In this document: one piece after another, positions 35,654-44,963 of the stretch
How the letters are laid out: every line of letters begins with the position of its first letter
Numbering within the stretch: position 1 is the first letter of the stretch
Assembly (NCBI GenBank): GCA_021780195.1
Contig: JAJXZE010000007.1
Coordinates: 1-48,789, forward strand
Direction: 5' to 3'
From: a bacterium
GTDB taxonomy: Bacteria > Patescibacteriota > Minisyncoccia > UBA6257 > 2-01-FULL-56-20
DNA length: 48,789 nt
Notes under the pieces: generated by a model
The model's database searches: none
What the model was told of the DNA's origin: nothing
What the model saw: only the letters and a program-made list of their open reading frames with translations
Made by a program: the position numbers and the translations under genes

Positions 35654-37210
35654 ATGATCAAGAAAATAAGGGAGGCAAAAAAGTGGAAACTTGCGGCAGG
35701 AGCGCTCGTAATCGTGCTTGTCGCGTGGGGAGCATACGCCGCACTGAAGCCGAAGGGCGCTCCGACTCAGCTTATCACCGTAACGCGCGGCTCGATCGTG
35801 GAAACCGTGAGCGTGACCGGCAATACGACCCCGGTCCACAGCATCGACCTCGCCTTCCAGAACGGCGGCATGATCGCGGTGGTCGCCCAGCCGGTGGGTT
35901 CCGCGGTGCGCGCCGGCGACCTCATCGCCCGCCTCGACACGACCCAGCTCAATGCCCAGCTCGCCCAGGCGCAGGCCAACGTGGACGTGCAGTCGGCCGA
36001 TCTCCGCTCCCTTCAGGCGGGTTCGCGGCCGGAGGACATCCAATCCGCAAGGGCGGCCCGTGAGAAAGCCCAGCAGGATCTCACAAATATGTATGGCAGT
36101 GTCTCCGCCACGCTCGCCGACGCTTTTGCAAAAGCGAATGATGCGGTTCGTAACCAGCTTGCCTCCTTCTTCTCGAACGCCGAGACGGTGAATCCCCAGC
36201 TTACCTTTGCGGTGAACGACTCGCAGGTCACGAACAACATCCAGAGCCAGCGGGTGGCCGCGAGCGCGGAACTGAACTCCTGGCAGACGGAACTCCTCGG
36301 TCTTGGCCCGCTTTCTTCGACCACCACACTTGACGCGGCGCTCATTAAGGGCAACGAGCACCTTGCGGCCGTGAACGCGCTCCTCATCACGGCATCCCAG
36401 GCGCTCGTCGAGCTCACGAACCAGTCCTCGGCATCCGCGGCGAACTACAAAACCTCGCTCACGGCGGCGCTTACCGAGGTATCGACCGCTATCACGAATG
36501 TGAACGCCGCTTCGCAGAACATCGCTTCGCAAAAATACACCGTGAGCGGTCTGCAGGCCGCCCTCGACAAGGCGGTCGCCGGCCCGACCGCGGACGACAT
36601 CCAGGCCCAGCAGGCGCAGGTGGAACAGGCGCAGGCGAGCGTGCAGAACATACAGGCGCAGATCGCCCAGGCCTCGCTCGTCTCCCCCATCAGCGGTGTG
36701 ATCACCGTCCAGGACGCGAAGGTCGGCCAGATCGCCTCGCCCGGCCAGACGCTCGTCTCGATCATTTCGAACAACGACCTCGAGGTTGACGCCGACGTGC
36801 CTGAAACGGATATCGGAAAGATCGCCGTGGGCAATCCGGTCTCGATGACCTTCGACGCCTTCCCCAATGAAACCTTCACCGGCAAGGTCTTTTACATCGA
36901 CCCCGCAGAAACGATCATCTCGGGCGTCGTGGATTATCTCGTGAAGACCTCCTTTGATAATCTCGACCCCCGCATCAAGAGCGGGCTCACCGTAAACCTC
37001 AGCATCAAGGCGGAGGAGAAGGACAATGTCCTCATCCTTCCCCAGTTTGCGATCCTCCAGAACGACCAGGGAACGTTCGTGGATCTTTATAAGAACGGCG
37101 CGACAACACAGATTCCGATCGTGCTCGGCATCCGCGATGACCAGGGCAACGTGGAAGTGGTGAGCGGCGTGAGCGAAGGCGACCAGGTGCTGAACATCGG
37201 CCTTAAATAG
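35654..37210 (+). CDS. MacA/HlyD-family periplasmic-adaptor-like protein
   Basis: N-terminal TM; biotinyl-lipoyl-like halves (VGSAVRAGDLIARLDTTQLNAQLAQAQ ... SLVSPISGVITVQDAKVGQIASPGQTLVSI); C-terminal GVSEGDQVLNIGLK. Confidence 0.88.
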   Translation: MIKKIREAKKWKLAAGALVIVLVAWGAYAALKPKGAPTQLITVTRGSIVETVSVTGNTTPVHSIDLAFQNGGMIAVVAQPVGSAVRAGDLIARLDTTQLNAQLAQAQANVDVQSADLRSLQAGSRPEDIQSARAAREKAQQDLTNMYGSVSATLADAFAKANDAVRNQLASFFSNAETVNPQLTFAVNDSQVTNNIQSQRVAASAELNSWQTELLGLGPLSSTTTLDAALIKGNEHLAAVNALLITASQALVELTNQSSASAANYKTSLTAALTEVSTAITNVNAASQNIASQKYTVSGLQAALDKAVAGPTADDIQAQQAQVEQAQASVQNIQAQIAQASLVSPISGVITVQDAKVGQIASPGQTLVSIISNNDLEVDADVPETDIGKIAVGNPVSMTFDAFPNETFTGKVFYIDPAETIISGVVDYLVKTSFDNLDPRIKSGLTVNLSIKAEEKDNVLILPQFAILQNDQGTFVDLYKNGATTQIPIVLGIRDDQGNVEVVSGVSEGDQVLNIGLK

Positions 37211-37213
37211 CGG

Positions 37214-37924
37214 ATGATCGTCGTCAAGGATCTCAAAAAGGATTACGCGGAGGGCGACACGGTCACGTCGGCGCTCCGCGGCATATCGTTCTCGATCGAC
37301 AAGGGCGACTTCGTCTCCATCATCGGCCCTTCGGGATCCGGAAAATCAACCCTGCTCCACATCCTGAGCTTCCTCGACCGTCCGACCGGAGGCCTCTATG
37401 CATTCTACGGGAAGAGCATCGATGACATGACGGACGCGGAGCTCGCGCACGTGCGGAACAAGGACATGGGATTCGTATTCCAGGCCTTCAACCTTCTTTC
37501 GCGCCTTACGGTCTTTGAGAACGTGGAGATTCCCCTGCTCTACTCGGACGTCCCGCCGGCCGACCGGCGGAAGCTCGTGGAGGACGCGGTGCAGTCGGTC
37601 GGCCTGCCGGAAAAGATCAACACCGAAACGGGCAAGCTCTCCGGCGGCCAGAAGCAGAGGGTCGCGATCGCCCGCGCACTCGTCAACAATCCGAGCATTA
37701 TTTTCGCCGACGAACCGACCGGCAACCTCGATTCCCAGTCCGGCGCCCAGGTAATGGGGATCCTCGACGACCTGAATCAGCGCGGACACACGATCGTCCT
37801 CGTGACGCACGAAACCTACACCGCCGAATTCGCCGACCGGATCATCCGCCTGAAGGACGGCGGGATCGAGAGCGACGCGCCGGTCGGAAAACCGCGCCGA
37901 AGCAAAGATCAGTTCTTCAAATAA
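37214..37924 (+). CDS. ABC transporter ATP-binding protein (MacB/LolD-type)
   Basis: [59 protein letters not shown]. Confidence 0.94.
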   Translation: MIVVKDLKKDYAEGDTVTSALRGISFSIDKGDFVSIIGPSGSGKSTLLHILSFLDRPTGGLYAFYGKSIDDMTDAELAHVRNKDMGFVFQAFNLLSRLTVFENVEIPLLYSDVPPADRRKLVEDAVQSVGLPEKINTETGKLSGGQKQRVAIARALVNNPSIIFADEPTGNLDSQSGAQVMGILDDLNQRGHTIVLVTHETYTAEFADRIIRLKDGGIESDAPVGKPRRSKDQFFK

Positions 37925-37952
37925 TCCCCCACCCCACCACCTTACCACGCCA

Positions 37953-39197
37953 ATGCGCATCCGTGATTCACTCCGCTCCGCCGTAAAGAGCTTGGGCCAT
38001 GGAAAGACCCGTTCGATCCTCACCATGCTCGGCATCGTGATCGGCATCGCTTCGGTCATCATCCTCATGTCGATCGGCCAGTCGGCGCAGGATCTCATCC
38101 TCCAGCAGGTGCAGGGCCTCGGCTCCGATCTGATCATCGTGATCCCGGGCGGTTCGACGAACAGCCGCCTTTCCTCGCCCGCCCAGTCGCAGGGCATCGT
38201 CGTCGCAAGCCTGAAGCAGGCTGACGTGGATGCGCTCTCGCGCGAACCGAGCATCGCGGGCGTCGCCGCGGAGGTGCGGGGCCAGGCATCGGCGATCTAC
38301 CAGGACAACGACATGACGGTAACCTATGACGGCGTCACGGCGAACTTCTTTGCCATGCGCAACTTCGGCATCCAGCAGGGATATGCCTTCACCCAGAGCG
38401 ACATCGATTCCTTTAATCACGTGGCGGTCATCGGTTCGTCCCTCGCGACCACGCTCTTCGGCAATTTGAATCCCATCGGTAAGCTGATGCGCCTCGGCAC
38501 CCAATCGTTCCGCGTGGTGGGCGTCCTCGAAAAGAAAGGCACCGGTGCCTTCGGTATCGACCAGGATAACATGGTCGTCCTCCCGATCACGGTCGCCCAG
38601 AAACAGATGCTCGGCATTGATTACCTGAACGACTTCATCATCCAGGCGAATGGCGCATATAACATCGACTTTGTGAAAGGCCGCGTGCAGACGATCCTCG
38701 AGCAGAACCACGGCATTACGGACCCCAATAAGGACGACTTCACGATCGAGACCCAGCAGGACATCCTTTCGCTCCTCGGCAACATCACCTCCATCCTCAC
38801 GCTTTTCCTCACCGCCATCGCCTCCATCTCGCTCATCGTGGGAGGCATCGGCATCATGAACATCATGCTCGTCTCGGTCATCGAGCGCACACGCGAGATA
38901 GGCCTCCGGAAAGCCGTCGGCGCATCGGACAAGGACATCCTCCAGCAGTTCCTCATTGAATCGGTCCTCATCACGCTGGTCGGCGGCGCGATCGGCGTCA
39001 CCCTTGGCGCGGTCTTCGTCGTCGCCATCTATTTCATCCTCTCCACGTTCTTCGCGATCGGCTGGGTCTTCGCCTTCCCGCTCTCCGCGGTCTTCATTTC
39101 CCTCGCGGTCGCCGCGGGCACCGGCATCATCTTCGGCATCTATCCCGCCCGCCAGGCGGCGCGCAAGAGCCCTATCGAGGCCCTGCGGTACGAATAA
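37953..39197 (+). CDS. MacB/FtsX-family ABC transporter permease
   Basis: RSILTMLGIVIGIASVIILMSIG, GGIGIMNIMLVSVIERTREIGLRKAVGASDKDILQQFLIES, GIYPARQAARKSPIEALRYE. Confidence 0.93.
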   Translation: MRIRDSLRSAVKSLGHGKTRSILTMLGIVIGIASVIILMSIGQSAQDLILQQVQGLGSDLIIVIPGGSTNSRLSSPAQSQGIVVASLKQADVDALSREPSIAGVAAEVRGQASAIYQDNDMTVTYDGVTANFFAMRNFGIQQGYAFTQSDIDSFNHVAVIGSSLATTLFGNLNPIGKLMRLGTQSFRVVGVLEKKGTGAFGIDQDNMVVLPITVAQKQMLGIDYLNDFIIQANGAYNIDFVKGRVQTILEQNHGITDPNKDDFTIETQQDILSLLGNITSILTLFLTAIASISLIVGGIGIMNIMLVSVIERTREIGLRKAVGASDKDILQQFLIESVLITLVGGAIGVTLGAVFVVAIYFILSTFFAIGWVFAFPLSAVFISLAVAAGTGIIFGIYPARQAARKSPIEALRYE

Positions 39198-39201
39198 ACC
39201 T

Positions 39202-39228
39202 AAAATCCCGCCTGAAAGGCGGGATTTT
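39202..39228. terminator. bidirectional Rho-independent terminator
   Basis: AAAATCCCGCCT-GAA-AGGCGGGATTTT between convergent genes. Confidence 0.88.
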
Positions 39229-39254
39229 ATCCGTCGCGTGCCCGTTGCGCCCGC

Positions 39255-39644
39255 CTAGCGGACCGGCTTTTTTGATGCCTTCTTTTTTGCGACAGGTTTC
39301 ATTGTTTTGGCCACCACCTGCGCATCCTTCATAAGGCGCTTCCACTCCGCCTTCATGTCCGCGGCGGTCTTCCGGAGCTCCGGCGCCGCCACCTTGTGAA
39401 GCGTCGCGTAATGCTTCACCGCCTTATCGACGATGCGCGCGTACTCAACCTCGCTGAGCTTCCGCGTCGCGCGGACGTTCTTTGCGATATCCTTCCGCGC
39501 CTTGACCGCCCAATCCTTCGCTTTCTTCATCTGCTTCTTGTCCGAAAGCAGGTATGCTCCCGCGGCCGCAAGCGCCGCGGCGGTCAGCACCCCCGCACCG
39601 ATCGTGAGCGCCGCCTTATTGCCCTTCTTTGCGATCTTTTTCAT
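39255..39644 (-). CDS. hypothetical Lys/Ala-rich membrane-anchored protein
   Basis: MKKIAKKGNKAALTIGAGVLTAAALAAAGAYLLS; Lys-rich tail. Confidence 0.6.
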   Translation of the reverse strand: MKKIAKKGNKAALTIGAGVLTAAALAAAGAYLLSDKKQMKKAKDWAVKARKDIAKNVRATRKLSEVEYARIVDKAVKHYATLHKVAAPELRKTAADMKAEWKRLMKDAQVVAKTMKPVAKKKASKKPVR

Positions 39645-39653
39645 GGAATACGT

Positions 39654-39941
39654 TTATTTCCGATTTTTCGACCTTGAGGTTCTTTCTTTCCCGCTGAAGA
39701 ACTTGGCGAGAATGGAAAATATCCCGCGGAGCGTGAACCCGTCGCGCCGGATCTCATCGCGGACCCCCTTCAGGTCCTCGCGGAAAAGCACCGTTTCCTC
39801 GCGCACCTGCGCCGTCACCTCCTTCAGATCGCGGAGGATCTTCACAAGATACACGAGCGCCGCGGTGAAAACGGCGGCCACAACGACCACCGCGATCGTC
39901 GTCACGAAGAAAAAGATGTCGGCGTGGACCAGGGTGCTCAT
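39654..39941 (-). CDS. hypothetical small membrane protein
   Basis: N-terminal TM + amphipathic helix; TATAAT 9 nt upstream of ATG 39941. Confidence 0.6.
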   Translation of the reverse strand: MSTLVHADIFFFVTTIAVVVVAAVFTAALVYLVKILRDLKEVTAQVREETVLFREDLKGVRDEIRRDGFTLRGIFSILAKFFSGKERTSRSKNRK

Positions 39942-39975
39942 ATGGCCTTCATTATAGCACGGTTATTTCTCCGCG

Positions 39976-40671
39976 TCACTTGCTTCCGTGGTTCCTCCTC
40001 CATTCCTCTATCTTCTTATGATCCCCTTCACGCAATGCGTTCGGCACGCGCCACGCCTTTCCTTTTTTTGGCACAAAGATCTCCGGCCTCGTGTAGGTCG
40101 GGTATGAACCCTTCATGTCCTCGAGCGATTCGCTCTTGCCGAGAAATCCGGGGATGAAGCGCGAAACTGCCTCGAGAAGCACGAGCGCGGGAAGCTCCCC
40201 GCCGGAGAGAACGTAATCTCCGATCGAAATCTCCTCGTCCGCAATATGTTCGGCCACGCGTTCATCGACGCCTTCGTACCGTCCGGCGATGAGGACAAGC
40301 TCGTCGTAGCGCACAAGCCGGCGGGCGACCCGAGCATCGAGCTTTTTGCCGCGCAAAGAAAAAAGGATCACGCGACGCTTCTTCCGCGCGACGCGCGAGC
40401 GCCGCACGATCGATTCGACCGCCCCGTAGATCGGTTCCACCTTGAATACCATGCCCGGGCCGCCGCCGAACGGCCGGTCGTCCGTTTTCCGATGCTTGCC
40501 CGTGGCGAACGCGCGGATATCGTGCGCTTCGACGGAAATCAGCTTCTTTTCCTGCGCGTGGCGGAGCAGGGACTCCCCGAGATAGGAATCCAGACCGTGC
40601 GGAAAGATCGTCAGAATATGGAACCGCTTAACGGCCGTCCGCCGTGCCGCTGACGTGGTCTTTTTTTTCAT
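39976..40671 (-). CDS. trmD: tRNA (guanine(37)-N1)-methyltransferase
   Basis: FHILTIFPHGLDSYLGESLLRHAQEKKLISVEAHDIR, KTDDRPFGGGPGMVFKVEPIYGAV, RYEGVDERVAEHIADEEISIGDYVLSGGELPALVLLEAVSRFIPG. Confidence 0.95.
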   Translation of the reverse strand: MKKKTTSAARRTAVKRFHILTIFPHGLDSYLGESLLRHAQEKKLISVEAHDIRAFATGKHRKTDDRPFGGGPGMVFKVEPIYGAVESIVRRSRVARKKRRVILFSLRGKKLDARVARRLVRYDELVLIAGRYEGVDERVAEHIADEEISIGDYVLSGGELPALVLLEAVSRFIPGFLGKSESLEDMKGSYPTYTRPEIFVPKKGKAWRVPNALREGDHKKIEEWRRNHGSK

Positions 40672-42436
40672 TATTTTTTTCTTCCTTATTCGCGCTCTCT
40701 TCTCCGGAGAGCGACTGATGGATGGCCTTGCGTAATTCCTCGATGTTCACCGACGGCCGCGGAAATGGTTTTGTGGCGGGAGGTTTCGGCGCGCGCGGCG
40801 CGGAGGCGAGCACGGAAGGCGCGGGCATCCTCACCCCGGACATTCCCGACGCTCCGTGCGCACCGGCCGCATTCGGCGCCCCCGGCGGCACGGAAAAAGG
40901 CCGCGGCGCAAAAGGTTTCCTCTCTATGTCCTGCATCTTATGCGGTCCCGCAACGCGCGCCGAGGGATTGGCCCGGGCCTGCATTGGCGGAGGCGGAGAC
41001 GGAGGCAAAGGCGCGCCCAAATCCGCGCCAGCGCCAGGGCCAGAACCGGTCGAATCCGCCCTCGGCTTCAGGACCTCGGCGAGCCGCCGCTCGTCGCGAT
41101 GCGCGATTTTTTCCTGGATCATGTCCTCGCTCGTCGCCGCCCATTCCCCCGCGATTCGCGCCTCCACGGTGGCTCTCGGCACCGCGTACTTCGCGCGCGT
41201 GTTCTTTATGATGACGTCGCGGTGCGTGACGAGCGGAACGGCCTGGGGAGGCAGGGTGGTCGCCGAAAACGGTCGCGAGGACACGCCGTCGATCATGAGC
41301 TTGATATACACGTTCGCCTTCGCGAGATTCACGAGGTCCTGCTGGAGGAATTCCGGCATGAATTCCTTCTCGAGGAATTCCGCGTCCGCGGCGCCGACGC
41401 GGAAGGAAACGATCGTCCCCACGTTGCCGAAGACCGCATCGCGGACCTTTGTGTTCCCCTCGTTCGTGACGAGCTGGCCGATGTACTGATGCGCGAGCAC
41501 GAGCGAGAGGTGGTATTTGCGCGCCTCGGAAAGGATGCTCGCGAAGGATTCCGTCGCGAAGTTCTGGAACTCATCGACGTACATGAAGAAGTCGCGGCGC
41601 TGATCCTCCGGCATGTCGACGCGCGACATGGCGGCGAGCTGGAGGCGCGAAATGATCATGGCGCCGAGGAGCGACGAGTTGTCCTCGCCGATCTTTCCCT
41701 TCGAGAGGTTCGCGATGAAGATCTTCCCCGAATCCATGATCTCGCGCATGTTGAGCGTGGAACGCGACTGGCCGAGGATGTTTCTGATCAGCGGATTCGA
41801 CACGAACTGGCCCACCTTGTTCTGGATGGCGGCCAGGGCCTCGGTCTCGAGACGCTGGGTGTAGCGCGCGAACTCGTTCTGCCAGAACGCCCTGATCACG
41901 GGATCCTTCAGGTTGTCGACGATCTGCTTGCGGTAATTCGGCTCGGCGAACATGCGGAGAATGCCGAGAAGCGTGGAGCCCGGGTATTCGAGGAGTGCGA
42001 GGAGGGTGTTGTTCAAAATGTACTCCATGCGCGCCGACCAGGCGTCCGGCCATATCTTCTTGAAGACGCCCATGATGCCCGACGCGACGAGGTGGCGGAA
42101 TTCGTTCCCGACCTGCTCCATCGGATTGAATGCGATCGGATTTTCCATGTCCGACGGGTCGAAATAAATGACGTCGTCCAGGCGCTCCTCGGGGATGAAG
42201 TCGAGGAGCTTTTCCGCGAACTCGCCGTGCGGGTCGACGATCGCGATTCCCTTGCCCGACTGGATGTCCGCGATCGCCATATTCTCAAGGAGCGTCGTTT
42301 TGCCGACGCCGGTCTTTCCGATGATGTACACGTGGCGGCGGCGGTCGTCGATCTTGATGCCGAACTTGCGCACGGCGCCGCGAGCGTTCGTGGTGCCGAT
42401 CGGCGTGATGGGAGAGGAAAGTTCCCGGATAGTCAT
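40628..42436 (-). CDS. HerA/VirD4/TraG-like P-loop ATPase (type IV secretion-like coupling ATPase)
   Basis: HVYIIGKTGVGKTTLLENMAIADIQSGKGIAIVDPHGEFAEKLL, DDVIYFDPSD, FFMYVDEFQNFATESFASILSEARKYHLSLVLAHQYIGQL; Pro/Ala-rich C-terminal tail. Confidence 0.88.
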   Translation of the reverse strand: MTIRELSSPITPIGTTNARGAVRKFGIKIDDRRRHVYIIGKTGVGKTTLLENMAIADIQSGKGIAIVDPHGEFAEKLLDFIPEERLDDVIYFDPSDMENPIAFNPMEQVGNEFRHLVASGIMGVFKKIWPDAWSARMEYILNNTLLALLEYPGSTLLGILRMFAEPNYRKQIVDNLKDPVIRAFWQNEFARYTQRLETEALAAIQNKVGQFVSNPLIRNILGQSRSTLNMREIMDSGKIFIANLSKGKIGEDNSSLLGAMIISRLQLAAMSRVDMPEDQRRDFFMYVDEFQNFATESFASILSEARKYHLSLVLAHQYIGQLVTNEGNTKVRDAVFGNVGTIVSFRVGAADAEFLEKEFMPEFLQQDLVNLAKANVYIKLMIDGVSSRPFSATTLPPQAVPLVTHRDVIIKNTRAKYAVPRATVEARIAGEWAATSEDMIQEKIAHRDERRLAEVLKPRADSTGSGPGAGADLGAPLPPSPPPPMQARANPSARVAGPHKMQDIERKPFAPRPFSVPPGAPNAAGAHGASGMSGVRMPAPSVLASAPRAPKPPATKPFPRPSVNIEELRKAIHQSLSGEESANKEEKNNEKKDHVSGTADGR

Positions 42437-42461
42437 GGCGTGCGGGGTGCGGGCGGGTGCG

Positions 42462-43784
42462 TTAATCTTCCACGATGGGGAGCGCCGCCGGCGGCGTACC
42501 CTTGCGTGATTCGACCTTCTCGAGTTCGCTCGTCGCGACCGTCATGATCGGGAAGTGGAAGATGGTGGCGAGCTCCTCGATGTTCAGGATCGGCTTATGG
42601 TGATTCTGCGTGAGGTGGCGATAGCGTTCGTACAGGATGCGCTTCCTCCATCGGAGGCGGGTCTTTTTGAAAAGCCCGCGGACGGCGTACGACGCAGAGG
42701 TAGTTTCGCGGTCCGGCCGCAGGGCGTTCATGTCCTGCGTATTGAACTGGCGTATGTAGCCGTGGCCGAGCATGACGGCATTCTCGCCCGCCTTGCCCTC
42801 GCTACGCGGATAGATGGTCACAAAGCGAAGCGTGGTCTCGAATCCAAACTTCGCGATCTTCTTCGAGATGCCTTCGGTGATCTCCTTCTCCCCGGGCGAG
42901 ATGATGAAGCGCGCCCAACTCTGGTCTTTTTTCTTCTCTTCTTTCGGCGGGCCCGGATGCTCGAAAAGCGCGCGTGCCGCTTCGTGGGCCGTGATGCCCA
43001 GGTCGAACTTCGGGAAGCGGCTTTTTTTCTTGGTGTCCTCCGATTCCAGGTGGAGTAGTTTCTGCACGAGCGCCTGCCCCTCCTTCACAAAGTCCTCGCC
43101 GGTCGGCTGGATGATGAGCTGGAGCCAGAACTGCTGGTCGCCGCGGAGCTTGGAGAGCGCCTCGACGAAGGAAGCGATAGGATCGATGCGGCGCTCCTCA
43201 GTCGGATCCTCGAACATCGGATACGTGCGAATGGGATACGGATTCGGCTTGGCGTACACCTCCTCGAACCCCGCGAGGTCAAGTTCCTTGTTCGGCAGGA
43301 CCGCCGGCATCTGTTTCAGATAATCGTCCACCTCGGTGATCTCGGCCTCCGGATACTGGCCATAGATCGCGGATTCCATCATGTTGCGGAACTTCTCGTT
43401 GAGGCGCAGATAGAAATGGGTCTCCCCCGCCCTCCCCACGAGTTCGAACGAAAAGAAGTCCTCGTGGAGGCCTTTCCAGTATTTGTCGAAAAAACGGAAG
43501 CCGTAGGAATATGGCGCGTGCGCCGCGGCGAATATCTGCTCCATCGCCTTCGGCGTCTTGAGGACGTTCTTCGGTATCTTGATCTCAAGCAATTTCCACT
43601 TGATGCCCTCGAACCAGCGCACGTGAAGATAGTACTCCCATGCACCCCAGAAAAAAATCGCAGCGATGACCGGCATGACGATCCACCAGACGTGATTCCA
43701 CACGACGAGGATGTCAATGAGGATTCCCGCAAGCACGGAAGGCATCGCGGGAAACGAGAAGAGTGATGAGATGAAATGTGCCAC
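42462..43784 (-). CDS. membrane-anchored partner protein of the ATPase, hypothetical
   Basis: N-terminal TMs then soluble domain; gene directly upstream of the ATPase; GTG start with TAGAAT 6 nt upstream. Confidence 0.65.
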   Translation of the reverse strand: MAHFISSLFSFPAMPSVLAGILIDILVVWNHVWWIVMPVIAAIFFWGAWEYYLHVRWFEGIKWKLLEIKIPKNVLKTPKAMEQIFAAAHAPYSYGFRFFDKYWKGLHEDFFSFELVGRAGETHFYLRLNEKFRNMMESAIYGQYPEAEITEVDDYLKQMPAVLPNKELDLAGFEEVYAKPNPYPIRTYPMFEDPTEERRIDPIASFVEALSKLRGDQQFWLQLIIQPTGEDFVKEGQALVQKLLHLESEDTKKKSRFPKFDLGITAHEAARALFEHPGPPKEEKKKDQSWARFIISPGEKEITEGISKKIAKFGFETTLRFVTIYPRSEGKAGENAVMLGHGYIRQFNTQDMNALRPDRETTSASYAVRGLFKKTRLRWRKRILYERYRHLTQNHHKPILNIEELATIFHFPIMTVATSELEKVESRKGTPPAALPIVED

Positions 43785-43851
43785 GCTATTATTCTATCAA
43801 AAATCCCCGAAAAGCGCGCGCCGACTCCAGCGCCTGCCGCACCCTTGCACG

Positions 43852-44895
43852 TTATGCCTCGCGCACCCGGTACCTGCCGTCCGCCAGGCGCTCGAAACGG
43901 CTACGATTCTGCAGATTGATGAGGATCGTATTCGGCTTGAAAAAGCGCTGTTCGTTCACCCGTGTGACCACGTCCGTCGGGGCAAGAGGACCGTGGTGCT
44001 TCAGGACCTTCGCGATGACCTCGCGCGCGGTGCCCGGCTCATACCCCGCCTCCTTCAGGCCGTACATACCGCGGCCGACGAGCACGAAGCGGCCATCCTT
44101 GATGAGCTCGTTGTGCACCGTGGGCGCAAGCGCGGGAAGATTGTCGAAACCGACGCGGTTGATGTGCTTCGCGATGTCCTCAAAGTGGAGCGGCGCTCCC
44201 TTCTTTTTGAGGACGAGATAGATTTTGTCGCGCACGGTCATCGGACGGATTTCCGGCCAGTGCCGGAGGCCGACGTCGCCGTACGGGTTTTTCCGGATGT
44301 GCTTTGCGAGCGCGAGGTAGTTATCCGCCGCCGCTTCCGTCGCGCCCCTCGCCTTCGTGAAATTCGCGAACTGCGTTTCGTACGCCGCCGCCGATCCGGC
44401 GAGCACCTTTTCCTTGTGCGATTCGAGGAACGCGATCCAGGATTCCACGAAGGAAAGGATGCCCTTGAGATCCTTGTCCGTCGCGTAATAAAATGCGGTG
44501 AAGTCGGCGTCCTCGGCGTACGCACTGAATGCGCCCGATATTTCGGCGAGAAAATCAAGCTGGTGCTCCTTCAGGCCGCGGATGAGCGTCTGGGCGTATT
44601 GGACCACATCCGACCGCCTCGCCACCCCGCCGCGCGCCGCAAGATATTTCCTCACCTTCTCGATCACGCCCGCCGCCGCCGCGTTTTTTTCGAGATTCGC
44701 CCGCGCCGCCGCGGCGGCCGCGCTTTCGATCTGGCGCACCCGCTCTCGGGTTACCTTGAGGCGTTCGCCGATTGCCGCGAGGGTCTCCCCTTTCCCGCTC
44801 TCTTTCTCGAGACCAAAACGGGCGAGGAGCACTTCCCTCTGGTTTGCCCTGATGCCGGACAAGGCAGTATTGACTATCCTCGTAATCGTTGCCAT
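43852..44895 (-). CDS. sigma-70 region 4-like HTH fused to HARE-HTH (RpoE/delta-like) domain
   Basis: ANQREVLLARFGLEKESGKGETLAAIGERLKVTRERVRQIESAA, then GAPLHFEDIAKHINRVGFDNLPALAPTVHNELIKDGRFVLVGRGMYGL. Confidence 0.75.
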   Translation of the reverse strand: MATITRIVNTALSGIRANQREVLLARFGLEKESGKGETLAAIGERLKVTRERVRQIESAAAAAARANLEKNAAAAGVIEKVRKYLAARGGVARRSDVVQYAQTLIRGLKEHQLDFLAEISGAFSAYAEDADFTAFYYATDKDLKGILSFVESWIAFLESHKEKVLAGSAAAYETQFANFTKARGATEAAADNYLALAKHIRKNPYGDVGLRHWPEIRPMTVRDKIYLVLKKKGAPLHFEDIAKHINRVGFDNLPALAPTVHNELIKDGRFVLVGRGMYGLKEAGYEPGTAREVIAKVLKHHGPLAPTDVVTRVNEQRFFKPNTILINLQNRSRFERLADGRYRVREA

Positions 44896-44963
44896 GGTGC
44901 TAGTATAACCAATTAAAAGTGTTTTGGCAAGAGTATCCGCACGGCGACGGCGAGTGCCGAGGG

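Noticed and set aside
40856-42547. 563-aa plus-strand ORF opposite the HerA/VirD4-like ATPase
   Set aside because: Antisense shadow ORF with biased composition; opposite strand carries Walker motifs.
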